NCBI GenBank assembly: GCA_951802195.1
Contig: OX637621.1
Span: forward strand, 124,001-188,000
DNA: 64,000 nt
Origin: Tausonia pullulans
Lineage: Eukaryota > Basidiomycota > Tremellomycetes > Cystofilobasidiales > Mrakiaceae
Direction of reading: 5' to 3'
A program made the position numbers and the translations under genes. The notes below the pieces were generated by a model. The model was not told where the DNA came from and made no database searches. It saw only the letters and a list, made by a program, of their open reading frames with translations. Each line of letters begins with the position of its first letter. Position 1 is the stretch's first letter. Shown here piece by piece: positions 47,224-59,057 of this stretch.

Positions 47224-50080
47224 ATGCTGTTTTCCCTGGCCACCGTCCTTGCTTTCTCTGTATCTCAAGCCCTTGCGGCGTTCGGCGTCTCCAAGTCTGG
47301 GTCATCACTTGTCGTCAACAGCGGAGGAGGACTTGTCTTCAAGGTCCGTCTTTGCCGAGGAGACTTCAGGACGATCCCCTCCTAGCTTGCTTGAGCTTGC
47401 CGTCGACATAAAGCTTATTTTCGTACCTCTCACCAGGTCAACACTGCCAATGGAGACATCACATCGCTCAACTTCCAGAACGTCGAGTACCAGGACTCTG
47501 TAAGTACAGGCACGCATGCGCATATTCGAGTCGGACTGTCGTATGACTGTCGCAGCCCCATCATCCTCCTGTTTCATCCCTGTCCAGCTAGCGTGCTGAC
47601 GCTCTCCTTCTCCTCACAGAGCAAGTTCACGTATGCCAGCCATCGCTCGACCATCCTCTAATTTTGATGTCCTGGTCTGAGACTACTCTTTCCTTCATCA
47701 CAGGCACATCGCCAGTGGTTTCGGCTCGGCGTCCGTCAGCTCCGAAATTGTTGGCGGTGATACCGCGAAGATCACTGTCTCCTCCACGGCGATTGGTGGC
47801 ACAATTACCCAGTACTACGTAGTCCGCAACGGAGTGAACACTATCTACATGGGAACCCAGTGTGTGGCAGCGCCGTCTTCCTGCTGGATTTTCTCCTTCT
47901 TCTCCTAACGCGGCTCTTCCCCTACCAACTCTGATTTCTGCACCAGCCGAACTGCCGAGCCTAGTGTGAGCAGCCTTCCCACCAGGCACAAGCCCCAGGA
48001 GAGATCTGACGAGCGCCCTGTCTTATGTTTATCAGGTCGGGGAGCTCCGCTTCATCGCTCGCCTCAAAAAGTCGGCCGTCCCCAATGGTTACCCGCAGTC
48101 GGACGTTCAGGACTGCTCCACCGTTGTCGAGGGTCAGAACAGGGCCCTCGATGGTCTTACAGTGGTATAGTGCTCACTCCATCTGCTTTGGCTTGACAGG
48201 CAGCGACGTCTTCCGGTGCTCCAACGGCAATGTCCACTCCAAATGTGAGTATTCCTGGTGCAAGAATCTTGTCGCAAATTTTCTCGCTGATATAAAGGTC
48301 CCGCCTTTTCACCAAAGTCTACGTGTGTCCTTGAAGAGCGTCAAGTTACCTTCAGGCACAGGCTGAACCCTCCCCGCACCTCTGCAGAGCAGCAAGCAGC
48401 ACATTGACGACATCGTCCACGGTGTGACGGGCTCGGGCGTCGGCATCTGGATGATCATGCCCGGAGCGGCCTGTGAGTCCATTTCATCTCCAAGGCGGGG
48501 TTTCAGATGCTGATTCTGGGTTCCGACACAGACGAACGCAGCTCCGGAGGACCCTTCTTCCGTGACATCAACAATCAGGGCACCGCTCAGCAGGAGCTTT
48601 ACTTCTATATGAACTCGAACCACATGCAGACTGAGGGTGAGTCGATGTTGTCCCTCGCTCTGGACGTCGGCGGCAAGATGCTGATTATGACTCAATTACA
48701 ACAGCCTACCGTACCGGACTCTCGGGACCCTACGCCATGGCCTTCACCTCCTCGACCTCTGCTCCCTCGGGCAACCTTGGTGAGACAACACCTTTATGTA
48801 AGCGAGGAAACCGTAGCTTATAAGTTGTTTCTCTTTCTTGCAGATACAAGCTTCTTCTCCAATCTTAACATCCTCGGCTACACCGCCACCTCTGGCCGCG
48901 GAGTCGTCAAGGGCACTGCGTCCGGCATCCCCAGCTCGTTTAGCAATCTCATCGTCGTTGGATGGAAGAATGAGAACGCGCAATGTGAGTGCCAGCCATC
49001 TCCTACTGAGGATCCAGCTAGAAAGCTGATCTAATGTGGCCGTCTCTTTCAGACTGGGTCCGCGCATCTAGCGCGGGTGCCTTCACGAGCCCCCCGATGC
49101 TTCCTGGAGTGAGTCTATTGATAACTTATAGGAGGAAGAAGGCAGGTTCTGACCGCTCAGCCTTTCAGACCTACACGCAGTCGCTTTACAAGGTCGAAAG
49201 GGAGGTCGCCACGGCCACCGGAGTCACCGTCTCTGCCGGGGGGACTGTCACCAAGGACATCGCGTCTGCCGAATCGGTGCGTCGCAATGTTTCTCTTTCA
49301 AGAAAGAGAGGTCAATGCTGACAAGGTCGCGCTCCTCAGACTCCTTCGGTTATCTGGCAGATAGGAGAGGTCGACGGCACCCCCCGCGGCATGCTCAACG
49401 CCGACAAGATCGAGACAATGCACCCTTCTGACAACCGCATGGCCAGTTGGGGACCCGTTACCTACACTGTCGTACGTGTGATTTCTGGGTGATCTAACTG
49501 GTCAATCGCCATCGAGTCCCACCGCTCACCTTCGCTATCCCCATCTCCCAGGGCACCTCCGCTGTCTCGGACTTCCCCATGGCTCAGTTCAAGGCTGCCA
49601 ACCAGCCGACAACCATTAAATTTACCCTGACCTCGGCCCAGATCGGCGCTCGCACGCTCGAGATCGGCACAACCTCGAGCTTCGCTGGGGGTCGTCCTCA
49701 GGTCAAGGTCAACTCATTGACAGGCACGGCGTTCGCTGCACCCACCAAGATTGACTCGCGCGGTGTCACTCGCGGTACCTGGCGTGGAAACGTGAGAAAT
49801 ATCATCTTTATTCAGAAGTAAAATTGAGAGATAACGTGCTGATACTTCGTGGGCGTCCAGAACGAGGTTTACAAACAGGCCATCCCGGCCGGCACCCTCG
49901 TCGTCGGCACCAACACCATCAGCATCGACGTCCTGTCTGGATCTTCAGGCGAGACATTCCTCTCTCCGAACATCGTTTCGTGTTATTTTGGCACTATAAT
50001 ACCTTCCTATAAATCTCAGACTGACCGGATATCGTCTAACCTCCCCACTGCAGGTCTACGACTACATCCGCCTCTTCTAA
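47224..50080 (+). CDS. Secreted rhamnogalacturonan lyase (polysaccharide lyase family 4)
   Basis: Cleaves the rhamnose-galacturonate backbone of pectin by beta-elimination, outside the cell. Start 47224 gives signal peptide [18 protein letters not shown], then the RhgB-type N-terminal domain [78 protein letters not shown]. The middle has [46 protein letters not shown] and [21 protein letters not shown] fibronectin-like part contains [10 protein letters not shown], and a C-terminal carbohydrate-binding-like part runs [16 protein letters not shown] text through [20 protein letters not shown] to DYIRLF at 50080. About fifteen exons. An in-frame ATG 72 bp upstream (47152) is possible but gives a poorer signal peptide. 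Confidence 0.93.
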
Positions 50081-50805
50081 TTGCCGTCATCGCTCCTCGT
50101 TCTCCTTCTTTGTTTCTTTGTGTCATTTGTTCTTTCAACTATCTTTGGCTTGTCCTCCCATCTGGGAGGGGGATTGGATTATCCTGCAAGCGGAATATTC
50201 TACGATGGTGTACCGTTTGCAGGTATTCGCACGCGGGTTTGGGGACGTGTCGATTCGCTTGCGCCCTTTCTTTGTTGTCCTTCCTCTGTCTCTCTTCTAT
50301 CCCACAATTGCCTATTGAACATCGCCCTGCCTGGCAGGTTGTGCTTCTGATTATGGGCGGGCGGGTCTCAAATAGGCCAAGATTGATATCGGACGTAGGT
50401 TCAATCGGAGAGATGGCGACTGTCTTCTCGCTGATGTCCTGCGAACGCCGGACTTCAGCCCTCATCCGCTCTCGGAATAGCCGCAGTTCACTCCGTCAGC
50501 TCCCACCTAGGATAGCATGGCGAACCAAGAAGGCCAGCGCTTCTTCTCGCGGCAAGGGGGAAAGCAGCCCCCGTCGTCGTCGGCGCCAGCAGGAGTTCGT
50601 ATCGCGTCATGATCGACGACCAGACAGTCGCACACCACTAGACATCTTTCTTTCACGCAACATCTCTTTTTGGCCATAAACTTGCCTACACGGCGCATAT
50701 CATAGCCTCCAAACAACTTATCGAACGACCTGACCGAAGTCAACTTGCCCTCAAGGGGACCGAGGGAAAGTCCAAGGAGCCGCTCGAACGCACAAGGCGA
50801 GCTGT
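50081..50805. other. Convergent intergenic region
   Basis: About 725 bp between the 3' ends of the lyase and RPL4. No recognised gene. Confidence 0.45.
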
Positions 50806-52302
50806 TTAGTTGGAGAGGAGGGTCTCGAGGAACTCCTTGCCGGCTCCACCAGCGGCAGCCTTCTTGGGGGCGGCGGACTTGGAGGCGGTGCGCTTCTGCT
50901 GAACCTTGATCGCCTGACGCTTGACCGACGCGGCGTAAGGGTTGAGACGGGCCATGACGGCGGCGTTCTTGCGGGGGTTCTTCTTCTGGGTGAAGGGGCG
51001 CTTGGCGATCTTCTGGCCACCGACACGGAGGACCGACTGGATCTCGTCGGAGTTGACTAGAAGAAAGTAGGGAGGGGGGGAGGGGTCAGATGAGAGCGCT
51101 GGTGTTTGGCAGAGCAAGGAGATGTAACCTACTGATGCGGGTGATGTCCGGGTTGGAGATCTTGGCGGTGGGAAGGAAGTAGTCCTTCTTGAGGGTGGAA
51201 GCCTTGTCGAAGGTTCCGAAGACCTCGTCAAGGAGGCCGAAGGCACCCTGGGTCCAGATGACGAAGCGACCGAGGTGTCCTCCGGGGGCGAGCTGGAGGA
51301 GGTTGAGGCGGCGGACGTTGACGAGCTCAACACCGGGGATGTTGCGGAAGGCCTTGACGATACCCTTGTCCTCGTTGTAGACGACGAGGGGTCCGCGACG
51401 CTGGCGGTGGCGACGTCCACGCATCTTGCCCTTACCGGCGCGGGTCTTGCGCGAGTTGGAAACCTTGACGACGTCCTCGTAGGCGTTGGTGGCCTTGAGG
51501 AGAGCGACAGCCTCCTTGGTCTTGGTGTAAGACTCGGCGGCGTCCGAAACGACGAAGGGAACCTCCTCGATCTGCTCGATGCGGTGACCACGGGCAAGGA
51601 CGAGGGAGGGGAGAGCCGAGGCGGCGAGGGCCGAGACGACGGCGAACCGCTTCTGGTTCTGGTTCACCTTGACGTGCCACTTGCGCCACGTCTTGGTGGG
51701 CGCGAACATGCGTCCACCACGGCACATGTTGCCGAAAGCGGCCTGGGGGGAAGAGAAAAGCGATGAGTTTTGAGCATGAAGGAACGATCTTCCAAGATGC
51801 GACAGTGCCTCACCTGTCCGGCGCGGTGGGTTCCCGAACCTCCGACACGGGGGATACGCGCGACAGCGCGACCGGTTCCCCAGGACTCAGCCGACGTCTG
51901 CTCTCCAGCGTTGACGGCGACGGAGTGAGCCTGCCTCTTGTTCTTGGCCATGCTCTCTGTGAAGTGCGGGGGAAAGAAGGGAGAAGGAGTGCGGGGGCAA
52001 GGTCAGAAAGAAGGCGAGAGAGTTAATCGGCAGAGCGAGAAGGCCGACGCACTGTGGACCTGAGCGACGACATCGAGCCTGATGGGCGCGGTGAGGACGG
52101 CAGGAAGAGGGAGCGAGCCAGAGGCCTCTTTTAGGGGCGAACGAGAAGGGGCAGACGAGGGTGAAAGAAGCGAGACGCGGCGAGTAAAAAGAGTGGGGGG
52201 GAAGTCAGTCTTTGTATGGCTCCACGTCGACAAGTCGCATTGAAGATAGGTAGACGAACCTCCGGACTCGGAGAAGTAGTTGACGACGGGACGGCTGGCC
52301 AT
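50806..52302 (-). CDS. RPL4: 60S ribosomal protein L4 (uL4)
   Basis: Large-subunit protein lining the peptide exit tunnel. Exon 1 from 52302: [14 protein letters not shown]. Exon 2: [20 protein letters not shown] then VAQVHKS. Exon 3: [46 protein letters not shown]. Exon 4: [20 protein letters not shown] through [79 protein letters not shown]. Exon 5: [20 protein letters not shown] to [11 protein letters not shown], stop at 50806. The start codon immediately follows a CCAG acceptor, and a GTGAGT donor sits at 52571-52575 (minus strand), so a 273-nt 5'-UTR intron (52303-52575) is likely, giving CACA-ATGG context after splicing. Confidence 0.97.
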
Positions 52303-52887
52303 CTGGACGAGCAAGGGAAAGGGGGGAAGGGGGAGAGAAAGATCAGCTCAAGCACCCTCGGGTCTCATTGTTGTCGGTCGCTCGCACGCCATGCTCGGTT
52401 GGCCTGCCTGCCGCTTTTCTCCCCTAAGCCTCGACAGCGCCTCTTCACATGGTCTCCCGCCATGTATGCTCATGTACACGAGAGGGCCAGCTCGCACGCC
52501 TCTCTGCGCTGACTGCTGGCGGGCTCCTGGCGGGCTCTCTGCTCTGTCTCGCAAGAGGGAAGGGCGAGGACTCACTGTGATCTTGCTGATTGGCACGAGC
52601 GACGGAGACGGCGAGGAAGAAAGAGTCAGAAGAGACCTAGCGCGTGCGTTGTCGGAGGACAGGGGACCGTACAGGAAGGAGGGAAGGTGGACGAGAGAAG
52701 AAAGGGTGAGGGCCGTACTCGCAGGGGTGAAAGTTGCTCGCTCGCGAAAACGGAGGTCGCTTCAGAGTTCCCACGCCGCAGCTCCCTCCGTCTCCTCTCT
52801 CCCGCTGACGAGCTCGGACGCGTGGAGGGCCTCATCGTCCAGCTCCCATCGCCCACGCCCTCCCCTCCACAACCCAACACCCTCGCC
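52303..52887. promoter_or_regulatory. Divergent promoter region, RPL4 / RPT6
   Basis: About 585 bp shared between a ribosomal-protein and a proteasome-subunit gene. The RPL4 side contains the inferred 5'-UTR intron 52303-52575, leaving only about 300 bp for both core promoters. Confidence 0.55.
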
Positions 52888-54838
52888 ATGTCCCCCATAG
52901 CCGTCCCGTCTCGTGCCTCGGCCGGAGACATCAAGGTCCGTCCTTGAGACCCTGATCCATTCCGGCCTGTGCCTCGCTGACAGCTTGCTCGCCAAACCGC
53001 CCTTCACCCTCCTTCCCCCCGTTCGTCCGGTCTTCAGTCCTACTACACCTCCAAGATCGAGGCCGCCGAGCTTCGTATCAACAAGAAGACTCAGAACCTC
53101 CGCCGTCTTGAGGCTCAGCGGAACGCGCTCAATGCCCGAGGTCAGTCGCGCCCGTTGCTCTTCGTCATCCTCGACGCGAGTGGGATGGGCCTGGCCTGTC
53201 TCGTCGTCCACCGCCCTGGCTGTCTCTCAGTAGTCACCGCCGGGGCTGCCACGGTCAGGAATCCTCTGTCGGATCGAGGTAGAGGTGTAGACTTGTGTCA
53301 ACGAGACCCAGCAGCCACGGACAGGAGGATGGTCGCACGACTTCGACGAGACTCTCGCGTCGGTCGTCATCTGTCGTCGTCGCGCCTTGGCTCGTCTTAC
53401 ACGCCCGAGATCGACCGTGCGGGTTCAGGCGGACAATTAGCTGAATTTGAGCATTCCACCAGTCCGGTTACTGCGAGAGGAGCTCCAGCTGCTCCAGGAG
53501 CCCGGGTCGTACGTCGGCGAGGTGGTGAAGGTGATGGGCAAGACCAAAGTCCTCGTCAAGGTCCAGCCCGAGGGCAAGTACGGTGAGTAGCTGAGGCCCT
53601 TGAAAGAAGGAGATGTTTGAAGAGCTCACGATGGTCTTCCCCAGTCGTCGACTTCACTTCCGACATCGATGTCAACGCCCTCACTCCCAACTTGCGCGTC
53701 GCGCTCCGGTCCGACTCGTACAAGCTGCACAAGATCCTCCCCAACAAGATTGACCCGCTCGTCTCGCTTATGATGGTCGAGAAGGTCCCTGACTCGACGT
53801 ACGAGATGGTCGGAGGACTCGACAAGCAGATCAAGGAGGTCAAGGAGGTCATCGAACTCCCAATCAAGCACCCGGAGCTCTTCGAGTCGCTTGGTATTGC
53901 CCAGCCCAAAGGTGTCCTCCTTTACGGTCCCCCGGGAACGGGAAAGACGCTCCTCGCCCGAGCTGTGGCCCATCACACGGACTGCAGGTTCATCCGGGTC
54001 TCCGGATCTGAGCTCGTCCAGAAGTACATCGGAGAGGGATCGAGGATGGTCCGAGAGCTTTTCGTCATGGCCCGCGAGCATGCCCCGAGCATCATCTTCA
54101 TGGATGAGATTGATTCGATCGGTTCGTCGCGGAACGAGGGCGGAGGAGGTGACTCGGAGGTCCAGCGGACGATGCTCGAACTTCTCAACCAGCTTGACGG
54201 TTTCGAGCCGACGAAGAACATTAAGGTGAGCGCACGCCCTCTTCCACACACCGAACTCAACTGACGCGACGCTGGTACAGGTCATCATGGCTACCAACCG
54301 AATCGGTGGGTGTTTCACCGCTTCAGTCTAGCATCTTCCTTCAGCCCCCTGACTGTCCCCCCTCCCTTTCCTCCAGACATCCTCGACTCCGCTCTCCTCC
54401 GACCAGGCCGCATCGACCGCAAGATCGAGTTCCCGCCACCTGGCCCTGAGGCTCGTGTCTCGATTCTGCGTATCCACTCGCGCAAGGTGCGATTGTCCCC
54501 TTGGTCCTTGCTTCGCTTCAATAGCTCACCCCTTCGCCCCCTTCGACAGATGTCCCTCCAGCGCGGAATCAACTTCCGGGCGCTCGCTGAGAAGATGGGT
54601 AACTGCTCTGGAGCCGAGGTCCGGGGTATCTGCACGGAGGCCGGCATGTACGCCCTCCGGGAGCGCCGAATCCACGTTGGCGGCGAGGACTTTGAGATGG
54701 CCATCGCGAGTGCGTGCTCTTCTTGTTCAGCTTCAGCTTGTGCGACCTTCCGAACTGACGAGGCTCTCGCTCCTGTCCGCAGAGGTCCTCAAGAAAAACG
54801 CCGAAGCCAACACGTCGTCGGCCAAGCTCTTCAACTAG
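52888..54838 (+). CDS. RPT6: 26S proteasome regulatory ATPase Rpt6 (PSMC5)
   Basis: AAA+ subunit of the 19S base. Start 52888: [16 protein letters not shown]. Then the coiled coil [34 protein letters not shown], a 322-nt intron (53141-53462), [40 protein letters not shown] (OB domain), [20 protein letters not shown], Walker [21 protein letters not shown], pore loop QKYIGEG, Walker [16 protein letters not shown], second region of homology [48 protein letters not shown], and C-terminal [15 protein letters not shown], the latter resembling the Rpt6 end. Stop at 54838. Complete; Rpt6 rather than another Rpt because of [12 protein letters not shown] and [20 protein letters not shown]. Confidence 0.97.
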
Positions 54839-55666
54839 GCGGGGTCGGGAAGCGGTTGACGAGGGAGCCAGATGCCATGAGACTTGTTTTTTTTTGTCCG
54901 CGGCCCTCGTCCGTTGAGAGAGCCGAAGGAAAGGAAAGAGAAGACGTGTGATAAGCTGAGAGAATGACATACACCGTACGCGTCGTCGTCGTTGCGTTCC
55001 CCGCCGCTCTGGCCGCGCCGCTTCCTCCGTGCTGAGTGTCGGCCTCGTCTCCGTTCGGCTCTTTCAGCCGGCCCTCAACGCCCACCACGCCCACCGTCAC
55101 CCCTCCACCTCTCCCTCTGCTTTCTTTCTTCTTCTCCAGTTCTCGTCTAGCACACGTCCTCTGCCGGCCAGGACACCCGATCGGCAGCCAGTCCTCTCTC
55201 TCGCGCGCCTCGAGCCTCCAGCGCGGAACACGCTTCCACGTCCACCGCCCACCGCCTACCGCCCACCAACCTCGCCCTCCGGCTACCACCCTCTCGTACG
55301 TGCCAGAGATTTGAGTATTCTTCGCACATCTCACGATTGCTCACATGGATTTTGTCCTCTGCTAGACAGCAGACCGAGTCAGTCTCGCGCGCGCCACACT
55401 TTGCCACCTCGCTCGACGTTCGCCGGCGGCTCGCTCACTCGCGTCTTCCGTCGACCGACTTGACCGTGAGTCGCTCTCACTCTTTGCAGATCTCACCGAT
55501 TTCTCTTGGGTGTATCCCTTTGGCCGAGCCACCGAATGCTTACTCACGGCGGGACCAGACCCTTCGCTTCACTACCCAGAGGACGCGGCTTCACTCCCCG
55601 CACGTCAACTTACCTCCGCATTCTCATTAGCGGTCGTCGCCGCCTCGTCCTCCATCGTCGTCCATC
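54839..55666. other. Intergenic, RPT6 3' flank to GID1-like promoter
   Basis: About 830 bp, rich in short CT runs, no recognised gene. Open frames here are short and biased. Confidence 0.45.
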
Positions 55667-58600
55667 ATGTCCCGCGAGAGTAGCCCAACCCCTTTCATCT
55701 CGTGAGTGTTTTGTGTACCTTTTTTTTCTCCCATAGTAGGCAGTATCTGTTGGTTGACGTCATTCCTGTCCTTGTGTCAAGGCGCTTGCTCCCCATGCTC
55801 TCTCATGAGGACCGCACCACCCCCACCACTACCACGACGGCCCAGTCGCCAGCGTCCCCTCCTCGCAACAACGTCACCGACACCACCACCAACATTCCCG
55901 CCGCCGTTGAGGCTGACGACAACACCACTCAGACCGCTGCTTCCTCCTCGACGTCCCCTCGCATGCCGATCCTTCAAATTGGCCGTCGGATTCTCACCCC
56001 CTCCCACCCTTCCCTCGAGGCCGCCGCGTCGCAAGACCCCGGCGGCAGCGGTGCCTTCCATGCGTTCACCACCATCGACGCCAGTCGCGGCAACACCAAC
56101 GAAGCCACCGGCATCGCCAACGCCCGCCTCGGTGGATCCGGCCCCTCGACGCTCCAGCGCCAACCGAGAGTCATTACGCTCCGGGGCGACCGAGTCGACT
56201 ATGCGCTCTCGCCGTTCTCGACGACGAACAACCGCGATGGTGACGAGCTCAGCGGCACGTGGGAGCTGGGGGACTTTGAGGGCGGGGATGTGATGATGAG
56301 GTCGGATAGCGATGGGGATAGCGGTGAGGGTGGGTCGGAGGCGGCGGACCTGTGGAGGATGGATCCAGATGGTCGGGGCGGTGGTGGTGGAGGGGGAGCA
56401 GGAAGTGCGATGGGAGGGCGAGCGAGGAGGCCAGCAGTGTCTTCGAGGGTGAGGAGGCGAAGGGAGAGGGAGGAAGACCTCAAGAAGGGACCGATCGCTC
56501 CGGAGGATGGGACGGGGTTGACACTAGGGAGCAAGTCTAGAATGCTGCCACCGATCCCGTAAGGAGCCCCCTCTCCTCTCCCTTGACCCTTGTCACGCAT
56601 GTAATTTTCTGCTGACTCGTGCTATGTTTGCAGTTCCTACCTCCGCCGACACCCGCTCCGAGGTGAGGCCGTCCTCCCAACCCACTTCTCCCTCTCCAGC
56701 TCCTCCAAGCTTCTCGCCATTTCTCCTTCGGGGCTCTCCGTCCACTTCCTCCCCCGCCACTCCACCTCTGAAGACGCCGCAGCCGTCCGGGCGGACGTCC
56801 CCGTCCCGTCCTCGGTCGGGCTCTACTATTACGAGGTGGAGATCGTCAGTGCTGGCGAGAGAGGATTCATCGGGATCGGGTGGAGCAGCAAGAACGTCAA
56901 GCTCGATCGACTGCCTGGATGGGAGAAGGAGTCGTTTGCATACCATGGCGATGATGGATTGGCATTCCGAGAGCAAGGGGAGGGTAAATCGTACGCTCAG
57001 CCGTTCACGACGGGAGGTGAGTTCCGGCTCTCCTTAATTGCTGCTCGAAGTGCATGAGGTTTGGACTGATGGTGGGTTCGATTTTGCGCTAGATATCATC
57101 GGCTGCGGTCTGGACTTTGCCCAAGGCTGCGGCTTCTACACCAAGAACGGCGTCTTCCTCGGCGATCTCTTCCACGGGATGAACCAGACCGGGCTGTGAG
57201 CCCTTCCGTTACCTCACCGTGGTTGTCCTGCCTTCTCCGGGGCTGATCTTGTCGTCGTCTCGCGCAGCTACCCGTCGATTGGCCTAAGGACTGCGGGCGA
57301 GATTGTACAAGCCAACTTTGGCCACAAACCGTTCCGCTACGACATCGACTCTTACGCCAACCTCCGCCGGACGACTCTTACCGCCTCGACCCTTCCCTCG
57401 TGCGGTCCCATTCTCTCCTCCCAGTCCTTCCGCCCTCCGATGCCCTCGTCCTCCTCTTCGGATCCGGATGACGACATCCTGTCACTAGAGCGGCTCACGC
57501 AACGTCTCAAGCGTGAGACCGCCAAAAAGAAACCCAACAACGTCACCACCGACCTCCTCGAGCGCGTCATTGGCATGATCAAGAACGAGGACGTCGATCG
57601 CGAGCTGCGAAGGTCGACGGCGATGCTGCTCATCCCTCCGGAGCTGCCGGAGTCAGAAGCGGTCCAGAAAGAGCGCAAGGCGGTGGAGGAAGCCAAGTCG
57701 ACGAAGGGAAAAGGGAAGGAGAAGCTCGTCGACATCCACGCTTCAAAGGGGGGTGCCATCGCGGGGCTCGTGGAGGAGTACCTTCTTCACCAGGGGATGA
57801 CAGGGACGCTCGTTGCTCTGAGGAAGAATCAGCACTCGCTCGCGGCAGCCTCCTGGTCGCCCGACAACAGCCGCCCTGGTTCGGCCACTGCCTTCCCGTC
57901 ACCACCTCGGCTGTCTGCGGGCAAGGCTGTGGCAGTCGAGCGGGCCACCCGTCGTGCTCGGCTCCAAGGGTTGGTCGTCTCAGGCGAGTTCGAGGAGGCT
58001 CTGGCGGTTCTCAAGTCGGAGCGTCCGGCTCTGCTTGAGAGCGGGCCTGGCATCCTCCTCCGATGCGCTAGACTTGTCCAGATGATTCTCGTCGCCAACC
58101 CGATACCCACTGCGCCGGCCATCATCTCACCCAAGCCCTCAGTGCCGTCGAAGACCACGGACAGCCACAAGCGCAAGCTCTCACCTGAGGCGGCGGAGGC
58201 CGAGGACGGCCCCGGTCGGCTCAAGAGCGCTCGACTGAACAATGGTTTGGCGTCTTCCGAGTCCGCCATCGCCACTATCACCACCGTCACCACCGCCGAC
58301 GCCATCCCGCCTCCTCCAAGGACAACACCTCCACCGACGTTGAAAGACCTCCTCACGCACGCTCGTACGCTCCAGGCGACGCTTCGCGCGCGCCAGCCAG
58401 ACGACCCTCTGGCGCTGCGTGATCTCCTCTCGGGCTGCCTCGGTTTGCTCGCGTACGAGGACCCGAGGGAGCCGTCGATCCGTCAGAGGCTTGCGGCAGC
58501 GGGCAAAGAGGCGTTGGCGCTCGTTGAACCGGAAGGAAGGGAGTCAATCGCTGAGAAGGTCATCGGTCTCATCAGGGGTTCGTTGTCTCTTTCTCCTTTA

Positions 58601-58814
58601 GTCGTGCTTTTGCATGTTGAGAGTATTGACGTTGACTGGTTCACGTTTTTTTTTCCCTTCCTCCCCTGAAGAGTCCGACGGGTTGAGTGCCCGACCCGAG
58701 CTCGAAGACGTTGTCCGACACGCCATTGCCAGCCACCGTGCGCTCATCCGCTCGGGCGACGGTCTCGCTGCGCTCGTCGAGGCCCGCGAGAGTGTGCTTG
58801 GCCAGCAGAAGTAG
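55667..58814 (+). CDS. GID1: GID1/RanBPM-like SPRY-LisH-CTLH protein
   Basis: Predicted scaffold and substrate-receptor-binding subunit of the GID/CTLH ubiquitin ligase (yeast Gid1/Vid30, human RanBP9/10). Start 55667 MSRESSPTPFIS, then a long Thr/Ser/Pro-rich leader. The SPRY domain reads SSVGLYYYEVEIVSAGERGF, IGIGWSSKNVKLDRLPGWEK, SFAYHGDDGL, DIIGCGLDFAQGCGFYTKNG, LFHGMNQTGLYPSIGLRTAG. The LisH reads GAIAGLVEEYLLHQGMTGTL. The CTLH reads ATRRARLQGLVVSGEFEEAL then LKSERPALLESGPGILLRCA. A CRA-like C-terminal segment contains DPLALRDLLSGCLGLLAYED and ends ESVLGQQK at 58814. Between LisH and CRA are low-complexity linkers. All diagnostic domains are in the correct order; the symbol rests on homology. 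Confidence 0.92.
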
Positions 58815-59057
58815 CTATGGTTCTCGTTTCCTTGGTGTCTTCGTTTTTAGTTTGACTTTCTTCGCATATTTGCTTGCATGGCTCCTTTGCGCTCTCTCTC
58901 TCGCTTTCTGGTTAAGCTTCCCAAACAATTGATTAGTATCCCTCTAAATAGACGAGGGCGAGTTTAAGAGCAAACAATGGGGGTTTCTAATGGTCCGAGA
59001 AAGAATGGGGAAGATAGAGCTCAGGATCCCATGGGAAAAGAAAGGAGGAGAGAGGGC

